Positions 10,185 through 19,798 of a stretch of 39,482 bases of DNA are shown here, in pieces. The notes under the pieces are model-generated. The model saw only the letters and a program-made list of their open reading frames with translations, was not told where the DNA came from and did no database searches. The translations under genes and the position numbers were made by a program. Origin of the DNA: Bradyrhizobium sp. (GTDB lineage Bacteria; Pseudomonadota; Alphaproteobacteria; Rhizobiales; Xanthobacteraceae); the NCBI RefSeq assembly GCF_017881085.1, contig NZ_JADGRI010000007.1, positions 1 to 39,482 on the forward strand. Direction: 5' to 3'. Numbering within the stretch: the first letter of the stretch is position 1; each line of letters begins with the position of its first letter.

Positions 10185-11768
10185 ATGACGATCAGGATTT
10201 CCCGCAACGCTGCCCGCGGACTTTCCCGCCGGCGCTTCCTTTCCACTGCAGCAGCGACCGGCGCCGGTGCGCTCGGCGCCATCGCGATGCCTTATCTCAG
10301 CCGCGCCGCCGACCGGCCGCAGATCAGCCATGGCGTGCAATCCGGCGACATCGGCGCCGACGGCGGCGTGGTGTGGGCGCGCGCCGACCGCCCGTCGCAA
10401 ATGATGGTCGAGGTCGCCACCACGGAATCCTTCAACAATGCACGACTTCTGCCGCCGGTCGCGGCATTGCCCGAGAGCGACTTCACCGCGAAAATGCTCC
10501 TGGAAAATCTTCCCGCCGGGCAGGACATTTTCTATCGGGTCCGGTTCCGCGACCTTTCGCATACCGATGTGTCGAGCGAGCCCATGGTCGGCCGCTTCCG
10601 TACCGCACCGGCCGACCGACGCGACGTCAGCTTCGTCTGGGGCGGCGATGTCGCGGGCCAGGGCTGGGGCATCAATCCCGACGATGGCGGCATGGTCACC
10701 TTCGCCACCATGAAGAAGCACCGGCCGGATTTCCTGCTGCATTCCGGCGACACCATCTATGCCGACGGCGTCATTTCATCCGAGGTGAAATTGCCCGACG
10801 GCAAGATCTGGAAGAACGTCACGATACCGGAGAAAGCCAAAGTCGCCGAGACGCTCGACGAATTCCGCGCGGCGCACAAGTACAATTTCCTCGACGAGAA
10901 CGTGCGCGCCTTCAACGCCGAGGTGCCGATCTTCGTGCAGTGGGACGACCACGAGGTCATGAACAACTGGTCGGCGTCGAAGGAAATCCCCGCAGCCTAC
11001 AAGGTGCGCGATATCTCGTTGCTCGCCGCGCGCTCTGCCCGTGCGTTCCACGAGATGTATCCGATGCGGGAAAGCATCGTCGAGCCGGGCCGGGTCTATC
11101 GCACCCTCAGCTACGGGCCGCATCTCGACGTCTTCATGCTGGACGAGCGCAGCTATCGCGGCCCCAACGGTCCGAACCTGCAAACCACTTATGGCCCCGA
11201 CAGCTATTTCATCGGGCCCGATCAGCTCGCCTGGCTGAAGCGCGGGCTATTGAATTCGCGCGCCACCTGGAAGGTGATCGCCTCCGACATGCCGCTCAGC
11301 CTGATCGTCTATGACGATGCGGCCAACAAGAAGGGCTCCGAGGCATTCGCGCAGGGCGACGGCCTGCCGCGCGGCCGCGAGCTCGAAATCGCCGATCTGC
11401 TGCGCTTCATCAAGACGTCGGGCGTTGCGAATACGGTGTGGCTGACCGCGGATGTGCATTACGCTGCCGCACACTACTATCATCCCGACAAGGCGCAGTT
11501 TCAGGATTTCGAGCCGTTCTGGGAATTCGTCTCCGGCCCCCTGCACGCCGGAACCTTCGGACCAAACGAACTCGACAACACCTTCGGACCGGAAGTGAAG
11601 TTCATAAAGGCGCCGGGTCTGGACAAGCAGAACCTGCCGCCGTCAGCCGGGATGCAGTTCTTCGGTCACGTCAGGATCGACGGCGCAAGCGGGCAGTTGA
11701 CGGTGACCTTGCGCGACCGCGCCGATGTGGCGCTGTGGTCGACGACGCTCGATCCCAAACTGGGATAA
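10185..11768 (+). CDS. phoD: Alkaline phosphatase D family protein (Tat-exported)
   Basis: Tat signal SRRRFLSTAAATGAGALGAIAMPYL; SGDTIYADG, WDDHEVMNNW, WLTADVHYAAAHYYHPDKA motifs. Confidence 0.93.
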   Translation: MTIRISRNAARGLSRRRFLSTAAATGAGALGAIAMPYLSRAADRPQISHGVQSGDIGADGGVVWARADRPSQMMVEVATTESFNNARLLPPVAALPESDFTAKMLLENLPAGQDIFYRVRFRDLSHTDVSSEPMVGRFRTAPADRRDVSFVWGGDVAGQGWGINPDDGGMVTFATMKKHRPDFLLHSGDTIYADGVISSEVKLPDGKIWKNVTIPEKAKVAETLDEFRAAHKYNFLDENVRAFNAEVPIFVQWDDHEVMNNWSASKEIPAAYKVRDISLLAARSARAFHEMYPMRESIVEPGRVYRTLSYGPHLDVFMLDERSYRGPNGPNLQTTYGPDSYFIGPDQLAWLKRGLLNSRATWKVIASDMPLSLIVYDDAANKKGSEAFAQGDGLPRGRELEIADLLRFIKTSGVANTVWLTADVHYAAAHYYHPDKAQFQDFEPFWEFVSGPLHAGTFGPNELDNTFGPEVKFIKAPGLDKQNLPPSAGMQFFGHVRIDGASGQLTVTLRDRADVALWSTTLDPKLG

Positions 11769-11804
11769 CGACCGGCCGATTCCGAAACCGGCAGACGTGC
11801 CCGA

Positions 11805-12236
11805 TCAACCACGGGCGCCGTCGCCGGGTCGGCGTTTCAGCAAGGCGTGCAGCGCGTCGGTCGAACACGGCTTCGGCAGCGTTGGCTTATCTGCGAACGC
11901 TGCCGGAAACGCGCCGCTGGCGCCGTAACCGGTGACGAAGACGAACGGAATTTTCAGCGCGTCCAGCCGCTCGGCGACCGCAAAGCTCTTTTCTCGGACC
12001 AGCCCGACGTCGAGCAACGCAAAATCCGGCTTGCGGTCGGCGATCATTTCGAGCGCCTTGGCCACGCTCCCCGCGGTCCGCACCGTCTTCACCCCAAAGC
12101 CCAGAATCGTATCCTCGAAGTCGAGCGCGATGATCGGGTCATCCTCGACAATCAGCACGTCTTCGGGGATGCGGTCGAAAGAGGCGGCTTCCATGGTTTC
12201 GCTGACAAACGCCCAGAAATCGCAATCCGAGCCCAC
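11805..12236 (-). CDS. Stand-alone response regulator receiver domain protein
   Basis: VLIVEDDPIIALDFEDTI, FALLDVGL, PFVFVTGYG, LPKPCS; no output domain; start may be 12194. Confidence 0.88.
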   Translation of the reverse strand: MGSDCDFWAFVSETMEAASFDRIPEDVLIVEDDPIIALDFEDTILGFGVKTVRTAGSVAKALEMIADRKPDFALLDVGLVREKSFAVAERLDALKIPFVFVTGYGASGAFPAAFADKPTLPKPCSTDALHALLKRRPGDGARG

Positions 12237-12391
12237 CTCGAACCGCGCCCGGTGCCGGCGCCAAAAAAAGCGCGCCGGTCGGTTCCCAATATGAAACCAT
12301 CACATCGTCCGTTCGTTTGTCTGTGCACTTGTGGACTTAACAATTTGAAGTGAGCGGCTATCGTGACGGCCGCGAGGCAAGGAAACCGGGG

Positions 12392-13159
12392 ATGGTCCGA
12401 CGTGAAAGCGAAGCCAACAGCAGCGAACGCCCCTGCAACAACCTGTTGCGGCGGCTGAGCGCGGGCGACTTTGCCCTGATCGCGCCGCATCTTGCGCTGG
12501 AGGAGGCCCGGCCCAACGACCTGCTCTACAATCCCGGTGACGACGTCGAGATCGTCCACTTTCCCTGCGGACCTTCGCTTGCGTCTTACCTGGTGGCCAA
12601 TGAGGACGGCCGCGATGTCGAAACCATCCTGGTCGGCCGCGAGGGCGCCGTCGGTGGAATTGTCAGCCAGGGATATCTGCCGGCCTATACCCGGATCATG
12701 GTCAAGTTCGGCGGGTCTTTCGCGCGCCTGCATGTCAGCAAGCTGGATGCCGCAAAAGCAAAGTCTTCCACGCTGAGTAACGTGTTTTCGCGTTACGCGG
12801 ACTGCATGCTTGCCCAGATCTTCCAGTCGACGGCCTGCAATGCGATCCATTCGATCGAGCAGCGCACCGCGAAATGGATCATCTCGGCGATGGAGCGGAC
12901 CGATGGCGCGGACGTCGTGCCGCTGACCCACGAGCAGCTCGCGACCCTGCTCGGGGTCGGCCGCAGCTATACCAGCCGGGTAATGCAGACATTCAAGGCG
13001 GAAGGGATTCTGGAGACCCGCCGCGGCTCGATCCTGGTGCGCAACCGCGAGGCGCTGCAGACCCGGGCCTGCCTTTGCAACGAATCCGTCAAAAATCACT
13101 TCGACGAGGTGCTGCGCGGGGTCTACCCGACCGAAGAGTCGCACGCGGCGGTGGGGTAG
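12392..13159 (+). CDS. Crp/Fnr family transcriptional regulator
   Basis: cNMP-binding-like region (LLYNPGDDVEIVHFPCGPSLASYLVANEDGRDVETILVGREGAVGG) and HTH LTHEQLATLLGVGRSYTSRVMQTFKAEGI; SD AAGGAA before ATG 12392. Confidence 0.9.
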   Translation: MVRRESEANSSERPCNNLLRRLSAGDFALIAPHLALEEARPNDLLYNPGDDVEIVHFPCGPSLASYLVANEDGRDVETILVGREGAVGGIVSQGYLPAYTRIMVKFGGSFARLHVSKLDAAKAKSSTLSNVFSRYADCMLAQIFQSTACNAIHSIEQRTAKWIISAMERTDGADVVPLTHEQLATLLGVGRSYTSRVMQTFKAEGILETRRGSILVRNREALQTRACLCNESVKNHFDEVLRGVYPTEESHAAVG

Positions 13160-13243
13160 CGCCAGGGCTGGTTGCCATCATTTTCAGCTGAATCGTGCTG
13201 TCTCAACCGTGTTCGGGTGGCGGCTTTGCGCCGTTGGTGGCCG

Positions 13244-13265
13244 CCGGCCTCGCGGTCGGTTTTTT
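13244..13265 (+). terminator. Rho-independent terminator after the Crp/Fnr gene
   Basis: CCGGCC-TCGC-GGTCGG followed by six T. Confidence 0.65.
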
Positions 13266-13392
13266 CGGTGTGATGATGATCCGGGCCGCGTCCCACAGCC
13301 GAAGGCCATGAGATGTGACCGAATGAGCCCGGCGGCGGCCAAAATGACGCCGGTATGACGGAAAATCGGTCAAGCACCCCCTCAACAAGCCA

Positions 13393-13420
13393 TTGTTTTT
13401 TAGCGTTTTCTGACTATATT
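13393..13420 (+). promoter_or_regulatory. Sigma70-like promoter upstream of typA
   Basis: TTGTTT - 16 bp - TATATT. Confidence 0.45.
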
Positions 13421-13441
13421 GCAGCGCAACGAGTAAGGTGT

Positions 13442-13471
13442 GCCCGGTCCTTTTGGCCGGGCTTCCTTTTT
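13442..13471 (+). terminator. Terminator-like hairpin in typA leader
   Basis: GCCCGG(T)CC-TTTT-GGCCGGGC followed by TTCCTTTTT; a second hairpin AGGTGC-CTT-GCACCT follows at 13472-13486. Confidence 0.5.
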
Positions 13472-13504
13472 AGGTGCCTTGCACCTTCCAGAATTTCAGG
13501 TTTT

Positions 13505-13553
13505 GAGCGTGATCCGGAAAAGTGGGTCCCGGTTTTCCGGTGAGATCGTGCTC
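13505..13553. repeat. REP-type palindrome GAGCGTGATCCGGAAAAGTGGGTCCCGGTTTTCCGGTGAGATCGTGCTC
   Basis: Imperfect inverted repeat across its whole length; resembles a repeat I recall as common in Bradyrhizobium-type genomes. Confidence 0.75.
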
Positions 13554-13582
13554 CAGCCATTGTCCGAGCCAGAAGAACAGCT

Positions 13583-15409
13583 ATGAACCTCCGCAACGTC
13601 GCCATTATCGCCCACGTCGACCACGGCAAAACCACTTTGGTCGATCGCCTGCTGCAGCAATCCGGCACCTATCGCGACAACCAGCGGGTGGTCGAGCGTG
13701 CCATGGACTCCAACGATCTGGAGCGCGAGCGCGGCATCACCATTCTCGCCAAGGCGGCCTCGGTGCAGTGGAAGGACACCCGCATCAACATCGTCGACAC
13801 TCCGGGCCACGCCGATTTCGGCGGCGAGGTCGAGCGCATCCTGAACATGGTGGACGGCGCGCTGGTGCTGGTGGACGCCGCCGAAGGCCCGCTGCCGCAA
13901 ACCAAATTCGTGGTGTCGAAGGCGCTCAAGGTCGGGCTGAAGCCGATCGTGGTCATCAACAAGGTCGACCGCCCCGACGCACGGCCGACCGAAGTCATCA
14001 ACGAGGTGTTCGACCTGTTCGCGGCGCTGGACGCCACCGAAGAGCAGCTCGATTTTCCGATTCTCTACGGCTCGGCCAAGCAGGGCTGGATGGCGGAAAG
14101 CCCGGATGGTCCGAAGGACGCCGGCATGCAGCCGCTGTTCGACCTGATCCTGCGTCACGTCGCGCCGCCGACCGTCGAGGAAGGGCCGTTCCGCATGATC
14201 GGCACCATTCTGGAGGCCAACCCCTATCTCGGCCGCATCATCACCGGCCGCATCACCTCCGGCACCATCAAGCCGAACCAGGCCGTCAAGGTGCTGGGCG
14301 GCGACGGCAAGCTGATCGAGACCGGGCGTATCACCAAGATCATCGCCTTCCGCGGCATCGAGCGCACGCCGCTTGAAGAGGCCGAAGCCGGCGACATCGT
14401 CGCCATTGCCGGCCTCACCAAGGGCACCGTCGCCGACACGTTCTGCGATCCCTCCGTCGATGTGCCCTTGAAGGCGCAGCCGATCGATCCGCCGACCGTG
14501 TCGATGTCGTTCATCGTCAACAACTCGCCGCTCGCGGGCACCGAAGGCGACAAGGTGACCAGCCGCATGATCCGCGACCGCCTGCTGCGCGAAGCCGAAG
14601 GCAATGTCGCGCTGCGCGTCACCGAAGCCGACGACAAGGATTCCATGGAAGTCTCGGGCCGCGGCGAATTGCAGCTCGCGATCCTGATCGAGACCATGCG
14701 CCGCGAAGGTTTTGAACTGTCGGTATCGCGCCCGCGCGTCGTGATGAAGAAGGACGACGCCACCGGCGAGTGGCAGGAGCCGATCGAAGAAGTCGTGATC
14801 GACGTCGACGAGGAGCATTCCGGCGTCGTCGTGCAGAAGATGAGCGAACGCAAGGCCGAGATGATCGAGATGCGTCCCTCCGGCGGCAACCGGCTGCGGC
14901 TGGTGTTCTATGCGCCCACGCGAGGCCTGATCGGCTATCAGGGCGAACTCCTGACCGACACCCGCGGCACCGCGATCATGAACCGGCTGTTCCACGGCTA
15001 TGCGCCCTACAAGGGCAACATCCAGGGCCGCCGCAACGGCGTATTGATCTCCAACGATCAGGGCGAGGCGGTCGCCTACGCCATGTTCAAGCTGGAAGAC
15101 CGCGGTCCGATGATGATCGAGCCCGGCTGTAAGGTCTACAAGGGCATGATCGTCGGCGAGCACACCCGCGAGAACGATCTGGAGATCAATATCCTCAAGG
15201 GCAAGCAGCTCACCAATATCCGCACCACCTCGAAGGACGAAGCGGTGCGCCTGACCCCGCCGATCCAGATGACCCTTGAAAAGGCGCTGGCCTATATCGA
15301 GGACGACGAACTGGTCGAGGTCACCCCGAAGTCGATCCGGCTGCGCAAGAAGTTCCTCGACGCCAACGAGCGCAAGCGCGCGGAGAAGACCAAGGAAGCG
15401 GTGGCGTAA
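13583..15409 (+). CDS. typA: Translational GTPase TypA/BipA
   Basis: NVAIIAHVDHGKTTLVDRLL, ERERGITILAKAA, DTPGHADFGGEVERIL, NKVDRPDARP. Confidence 0.98.
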   Translation: MNLRNVAIIAHVDHGKTTLVDRLLQQSGTYRDNQRVVERAMDSNDLERERGITILAKAASVQWKDTRINIVDTPGHADFGGEVERILNMVDGALVLVDAAEGPLPQTKFVVSKALKVGLKPIVVINKVDRPDARPTEVINEVFDLFAALDATEEQLDFPILYGSAKQGWMAESPDGPKDAGMQPLFDLILRHVAPPTVEEGPFRMIGTILEANPYLGRIITGRITSGTIKPNQAVKVLGGDGKLIETGRITKIIAFRGIERTPLEEAEAGDIVAIAGLTKGTVADTFCDPSVDVPLKAQPIDPPTVSMSFIVNNSPLAGTEGDKVTSRMIRDRLLREAEGNVALRVTEADDKDSMEVSGRGELQLAILIETMRREGFELSVSRPRVVMKKDDATGEWQEPIEEVVIDVDEEHSGVVVQKMSERKAEMIEMRPSGGNRLRLVFYAPTRGLIGYQGELLTDTRGTAIMNRLFHGYAPYKGNIQGRRNGVLISNDQGEAVAYAMFKLEDRGPMMIEPGCKVYKGMIVGEHTRENDLEINILKGKQLTNIRTTSKDEAVRLTPPIQMTLEKALAYIEDDELVEVTPKSIRLRKKFLDANERKRAEKTKEAVA

Positions 15410-15412
15410 GTC

Positions 15413-15472
15413 GGCGAATAGGGAGTAGCGAATGGCGAGTAGACGAGCCATATAAGCAACGTTCTATTCGCC
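15413..15472. repeat. Inverted repeat between typA and the FAD oxidoreductase gene
   Basis: GGCGAATAG (15413-15421) and CTATTCGCC (15464-15472) perfect 9-bp arms; related GCGAATGGCGAGTAG units between. Confidence 0.5.
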
Positions 15473-15492
15473 ACTCACCATCGCCTCACCTC

Positions 15493-16761
15493 ATGTCCCT
15501 CCCCTCCGAAGTCGATGTCGCCATCATCGGCGCCGGCGCCGCAGGCCTCGGTGCCGCCCACGCGCTGAACAATTCCGGCCTCTCGATCATCGTGCTGGAA
15601 GCGCGCGATCGCGTCGGTGGCCGCGGCCATACCATCATGGCGGCGCCGGAAATTACCTTCGACGTCGGCTGCGGCTGGCTGCATTCGGCGGACAGGAATT
15701 CGTTCGTCGGGATCGCCGAGCAGCTGAATTTCGAGATCGACAAAACCCGCCCGCCGTGGCGCGAGGAGGCATTCGATGAGGCCTTTCCGCCCCGGGAGCG
15801 CGCCGACTTCATCGGGGCGCTGGAAGATTTTTACGACCGCGCCGAGGAGGCCGCCAGAAGGTTGGCAAAGAGTGGCAGCGACAGCGCCGCGAACGCCTGT
15901 CTCGAGCCCGGCAATCGCTGGAATCCGATGATCGATGCGATCTCGACCTATGTGAACGGCTGCGAACTCGACCAGGTCTCCATCCTCGACATGGACGCCT
16001 ATGAGGACACCGAGATCAACTGGCGGGTGCGGCGCGGCTACGGCGCACTGATGGCGGCCTATGGCGCGTCCTGCCCGCTGGCGCTGAACACGCAGGTCAC
16101 CCTGATCGACCATTCCGGCAGGCGCGTGCGGATCGAGACCTCGCGCGGGACGCTTTCCGCCGGCAAAGCGATCGTGACCGTGCCGACCAACCTGATCGCC
16201 GACGAGACGATTCGCTTTCACCCGGCACTGCCTGCAAAAGTCGACGCCGCGTGCGGCCTGCCGCTAGGGCTCGCCGACAAGGTCATGCTGGCGCTGGATC
16301 AGCCGCAAGATTCTAATGACGCGTTGCCGAAAGACGGCAATCTGCGCGGCGCCACCATGCGCACCGCGATGGGCACTTTTCATCTGCGCCCGTTCGGCCA
16401 GCCCTGCATCGAAGGCTTCTTCGGCGGCCGCTTCGCGCAACAATTGGAAGATGCCGGCGACGGCGCGCTGGCCGCGCAGTCGATCGACGAGATCGTGGCC
16501 CTGCTCGGCTCGGATTTCCGCCGGCGATTAAAACCGCTGGCGGAATCGCGCTGGGCCCACGATCCCTTCGCGCGAGGTTCATACTCGCACGCCTTGCCCG
16601 GCCACGCCGGCCAGCGCGCCGTGCTGGCCGCGCCGGTCGACGGCCGGCTGTTCTTCGCTGGTGAAGCCACCTCGCCGGAGTTTTTCTCGACGGCGCATGG
16701 GGCGCGGGACAGCGGGGAGCGGGCGGCGGAAGAGGTGATGGGCACGCTCGCGAAGGGATGA
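15493..16761 (+). CDS. FAD-dependent oxidoreductase (flavin amine oxidase family)
   Basis: VAIIGAGAAGLGAAHALNNSGLSIIVLEARDRVGGRGHT; C-terminal LFFAGEATSPEFFSTAHGARDSGERAAEEV. Confidence 0.93.
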   Translation: MSLPSEVDVAIIGAGAAGLGAAHALNNSGLSIIVLEARDRVGGRGHTIMAAPEITFDVGCGWLHSADRNSFVGIAEQLNFEIDKTRPPWREEAFDEAFPPRERADFIGALEDFYDRAEEAARRLAKSGSDSAANACLEPGNRWNPMIDAISTYVNGCELDQVSILDMDAYEDTEINWRVRRGYGALMAAYGASCPLALNTQVTLIDHSGRRVRIETSRGTLSAGKAIVTVPTNLIADETIRFHPALPAKVDAACGLPLGLADKVMLALDQPQDSNDALPKDGNLRGATMRTAMGTFHLRPFGQPCIEGFFGGRFAQQLEDAGDGALAAQSIDEIVALLGSDFRRRLKPLAESRWAHDPFARGSYSHALPGHAGQRAVLAAPVDGRLFFAGEATSPEFFSTAHGARDSGERAAEEVMGTLAKG

Positions 16762-16772
16762 TTGCCGATCTC

Positions 16773-16858
16773 GTCATTCCGGGATGGTCCGGAGGACCAG
16801 ACCTCAGATGTGCAATTGCACATCGTAGTTCGATGCTTTCGCATCGCCCCGGAGTGAC
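16773..16858. repeat. REP-type extragenic palindromic element
   Basis: GTCATTCCGGG...CCCCGGAGTGAC outer arms; inner palindromes TGGTCCGGAGGACCA, GATGTGCAATTGCACATC (perfect 18 bp), CGATGCTTTCGCATCG. Confidence 0.8.
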
Positions 16859-16861
16859 AGC

Positions 16862-17284
16862 TTACTCGATCACCCTCGCCCTCAACTGCGCATCCGGCAC
16901 GAAGCACTCCTTATACTTCCCGAAAATCCGATAGCGATTGCGGGCAACGAGGCTGTAGACGGCGTCGCGGAGCGGTTTTGGTATCCCGCGCAACACGCGC
17001 ACCCATCTCCAGCCCGGCAGCTCACCCAGCACGATCAGCGCGGCGTCGGATTTGAACCAGGCGACACCGCCGTGAACAACTGCATTGGTGTCGGGATCGT
17101 CCGGATCGATGCCGAACGCCTGCGCCAGCCGCGTGCCATAGCCGGATTGAATCGCGGTGAAGCGGAATCGCTGCGCCACGTCGCGCGTCGCGACGAAGCG
17201 GACCCAGCGCGAGCAGAACACGCAGACGCCGTCGTAGAGGATCACGTCATCGTCCGGCCACGGGTTGGTCGCGGGCGCCGTCAT
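16862..17284 (-). CDS. DCC family thiol-disulfide oxidoreductase (DUF393)
   Basis: VILYDGVCVFCSRWVRFVATRDVAQRFRFTAIQS; 4-bp overlap with the upstream hydrolase gene. Confidence 0.92.
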   Translation of the reverse strand: MTAPATNPWPDDDVILYDGVCVFCSRWVRFVATRDVAQRFRFTAIQSGYGTRLAQAFGIDPDDPDTNAVVHGGVAWFKSDAALIVLGELPGWRWVRVLRGIPKPLRDAVYSLVARNRYRIFGKYKECFVPDAQLRARVIE

Positions 17285-18180
17285 GGCTTTCTGTCCCGTC
17301 TCGGGCTCGCCAGCTTCAGCGCGCGCTCCAACTCCGGTCCGGCGATCTTCACGCCGGATTCGGTTTCCGCCAGCCAGTGACCTTCGCCGCCGGACGCCGG
17401 CAAAAGATAAAACTCCACTTTGTCGCCCCCGCTGCGGAACGCGTCGGCGAGCCTCCGTGACAGATCGGGCGGAAAATAGCTGTCATTGGCCGCCACCAGC
17501 CAGGTCACCGGCACGCGCGCCCCCTCGCCGAATTCGGCCGCCGACGCGATCAGCGTGTGCAGCGCGCAGACCTGGTTGGGGAAATCATTCGCATGGCCGC
17601 CGCGGCCGGCCGCGAATGCGACAATCGCCGCCAATCCTTGCGGATTTTCGCGCGCCAGCGCCAGCGCGCCCCAGGCGCCGGCCGAGTGGCCGAGAACGAT
17701 GGCGCCATCCCGCCGGATGAAGGATTGTCCGCGCAGATAATTCAGCGCCGCCGCGATCTCGTCCGCGGTGGCACGGCCTGAATGCGAATAATCGGCCTCG
17801 TCGCAGCCGCCTTGATCTTCGAGATATTTTCCTCCCGTCGCGCCATGGCCCGGCCGTTCCGGCACCAGCACCGCAAAGCCGCGCGCCACCAGCCAGGCCG
17901 CCAGCGCGCGGTATTCGGGCTGCGGCATTTGCGCGCGACGCAAGACGTTCTGGGTCGAGGCGTGCGCGATCACCGCCAGCCGGAACGGCCCGTCGCCTGG
18001 CGGACGAAACAGCACGGCATGTGCTGATGTGGCCGGGTCCGGCGACGGCACCAGCCATGGCTGCATCCTGTTCGGTTCGGCTTCCGCGCCTTGCGCACCG
18101 AATGGGGCTTGCGCCGTCGCGCTTTGCGCACACACCATTCCGAGCACAACCAGAGCGGAAAGCGCCTTGAACGATTGCAT
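17281..18180 (-). CDS. Alpha/beta hydrolase (dienelactone hydrolase-like), secreted
   Basis: Signal peptide MQSFKALSALVVLGMVCAQSATAQA; GHSAGAWGALALA nucleophile elbow; ORF track start 18228. Confidence 0.87.
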   Translation of the reverse strand: MQSFKALSALVVLGMVCAQSATAQAPFGAQGAEAEPNRMQPWLVPSPDPATSAHAVLFRPPGDGPFRLAVIAHASTQNVLRRAQMPQPEYRALAAWLVARGFAVLVPERPGHGATGGKYLEDQGGCDEADYSHSGRATADEIAAALNYLRGQSFIRRDGAIVLGHSAGAWGALALARENPQGLAAIVAFAAGRGGHANDFPNQVCALHTLIASAAEFGEGARVPVTWLVAANDSYFPPDLSRRLADAFRSGGDKVEFYLLPASGGEGHWLAETESGVKIAGPELERALKLASPRRDRKP

Positions 18181-18458
18181 GGATTTGCCTGACGCGGATG
18201 GGCTCGGACTGCCCAAGAGAATACGCACGGCGAATCAAATCCAGCGCATTTTTCCGTGAAGGTGACCCGGCCCGGTCGGGTTTTGGACCTGCCGACACCG
18301 GCCCGTCCCGCCAATCCTTCGCTCAACGGCCGCCTCAGACGGCTCCTTGTCCTTTTTCGGTACAGGCAGAGGCAAAAACTGATGCCAAAAATCCACAGGT
18401 TAACCCATAATTAAGGATAGACCTTGAAGCCGGGGCTGCGACTTGCTTTGATTGGGTC

Positions 18459-18968
18459 ATGAGCACAACCCTGATCGAGGTTCGACCGGCCAAAGCTGCG
18501 GATGCGGCAGCGGTAGCGTCCACCCATGATGAAGCCTGGCGTTCGGCCTATCAGGGCATCATCCCCGGCGCCGAGCTGGAGAAGCTCATCAACCGCCGCG
18601 GTCCGCAATGGTGGGACAGCGCGATCCGCAAGGGCAGCCGCGTCAGCGTACTGGTGTTCGGCGACAAGGTCGCGGGCTATGCCAATTACGGCCGCAACCG
18701 CGCCCGCAGCCTGCACTTCGAAGGCGAGATCTACGAGCTTTATCTGCGCCCGGAATTTCAGGGCCTCGGCTTCGGCCGCCGGCTGTTCACGGCCGCACGG
18801 CGCGACCTGTTGCAGAGCGGCCTGAAGAGCATGGTAATCTGGGCGCTCTCCGACAACGATCCCGCGACCGAGTTTTACCGCGCCCTCGGCGGCCGCATGG
18901 TCGCGCGCTCCTCGGAGAAGTTCGGGCCGAAGTCGCTCGACAAGGTCGCCTTCGCCTGGACCAGCTGA
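18459..18968 (+). CDS. GNAT family N-acetyltransferase
   Basis: EIYELYLRPEFQGLGFGRRLFTAARRDLLQSGLKSMVIWAL acetyl-CoA binding motif. Confidence 0.92.
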   Translation: MSTTLIEVRPAKAADAAAVASTHDEAWRSAYQGIIPGAELEKLINRRGPQWWDSAIRKGSRVSVLVFGDKVAGYANYGRNRARSLHFEGEIYELYLRPEFQGLGFGRRLFTAARRDLLQSGLKSMVIWALSDNDPATEFYRALGGRMVARSSEKFGPKSLDKVAFAWTS

Positions 18969-19069
18969 GACCGGTTCGCAATGCGCGCCGGAGCCTTGAC
19001 CGGCAGAAGCCTTGACCGGCCGGTGTGCCCATTGCCAGGACTTAACTTCAAAGCCCCGCGGAGCCCTCC

Positions 19070-19606
19070 ATGCGTATTGACGCCATCTCGATCGGGAATG
19101 ATCCGCCGCGTGAGGTCAACGTCATCATCGAAGTGCCGGTCGGGGGCGAGCCGATCAAATACGAGATGGACAAGGAGGCTGGCACGCTGGTGGTCGACCG
19201 GTTTCTCTATACCGCCATGCGTTATCCCGGCAATTACGGCTTCATCCCGCATACGCTCTCGAACGACGGCGACCCCTGCGACGTGCTGGTCGCCAACACC
19301 CGCGCCATCGTGCCCGGCGCCGTGATGAGCGTGCGGCCGGTCGGGGTGCTGCTGATGGAAGACGAGGCCGGCGGCGACGAGAAGATCATCGCCGTGCCAT
19401 CCTCGAAACTGACCCAGCGCTACGACAAGGTGAAGACCTACAGCGATTTGCCCGACATCACGCTGGCCCAGATCCAGCACTTCTTCGAGCATTACAAGGA
19501 CCTAGAGCCGGGCAAATGGGTGAAGGTGCTGCGATGGGGCGGCGCGGACGACGCCCACCAGCTGATCGCGGAAGGCATCGCGCGGGCAAAGGCGAACGCG
19601 AAGTAG
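19070..19606 (+). CDS. ppa: Inorganic pyrophosphatase
   Basis: [54 protein letters not shown]. Confidence 0.98.
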   Translation: MRIDAISIGNDPPREVNVIIEVPVGGEPIKYEMDKEAGTLVVDRFLYTAMRYPGNYGFIPHTLSNDGDPCDVLVANTRAIVPGAVMSVRPVGVLLMEDEAGGDEKIIAVPSSKLTQRYDKVKTYSDLPDITLAQIQHFFEHYKDLEPGKWVKVLRWGGADDAHQLIAEGIARAKANAK

Positions 19607-19642
19607 GCGGTTGCCGGCGGAATGGCTCGTTATAGCGAATCT

Positions 19643-19779
19643 CGTCATGCCCGGCCTTGTGCAGCCTTGTGCCGGGCATCCACGTCTTTAAAGCTTGCGG
19701 CGAGAGACACGTGGATGGCCGGGACACAGGCAAGCGGAAGCGACGTCGTCCTTCGGACGGCTTTGACCCGGCCATGACG
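19643..19779. repeat. REP-type long palindromic element between ppa and M20 peptidase
   Basis: CGTCATGCCCGGC...CCCGGCCATGACG outer arms; ATCCACGTCTT / CGTGGAT inner arms; GTCGTCCTTCGGACGGC hairpin. Confidence 0.8.
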
Positions 19780-19798
19780 GAGAAATCGGGGAAAACCC

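Noticed and set aside
13496-15451. 651-aa minus-strand ORF antisense to typA
   Set aside because: Composition typical of antisense frames in high-GC DNA; typA is unequivocal.
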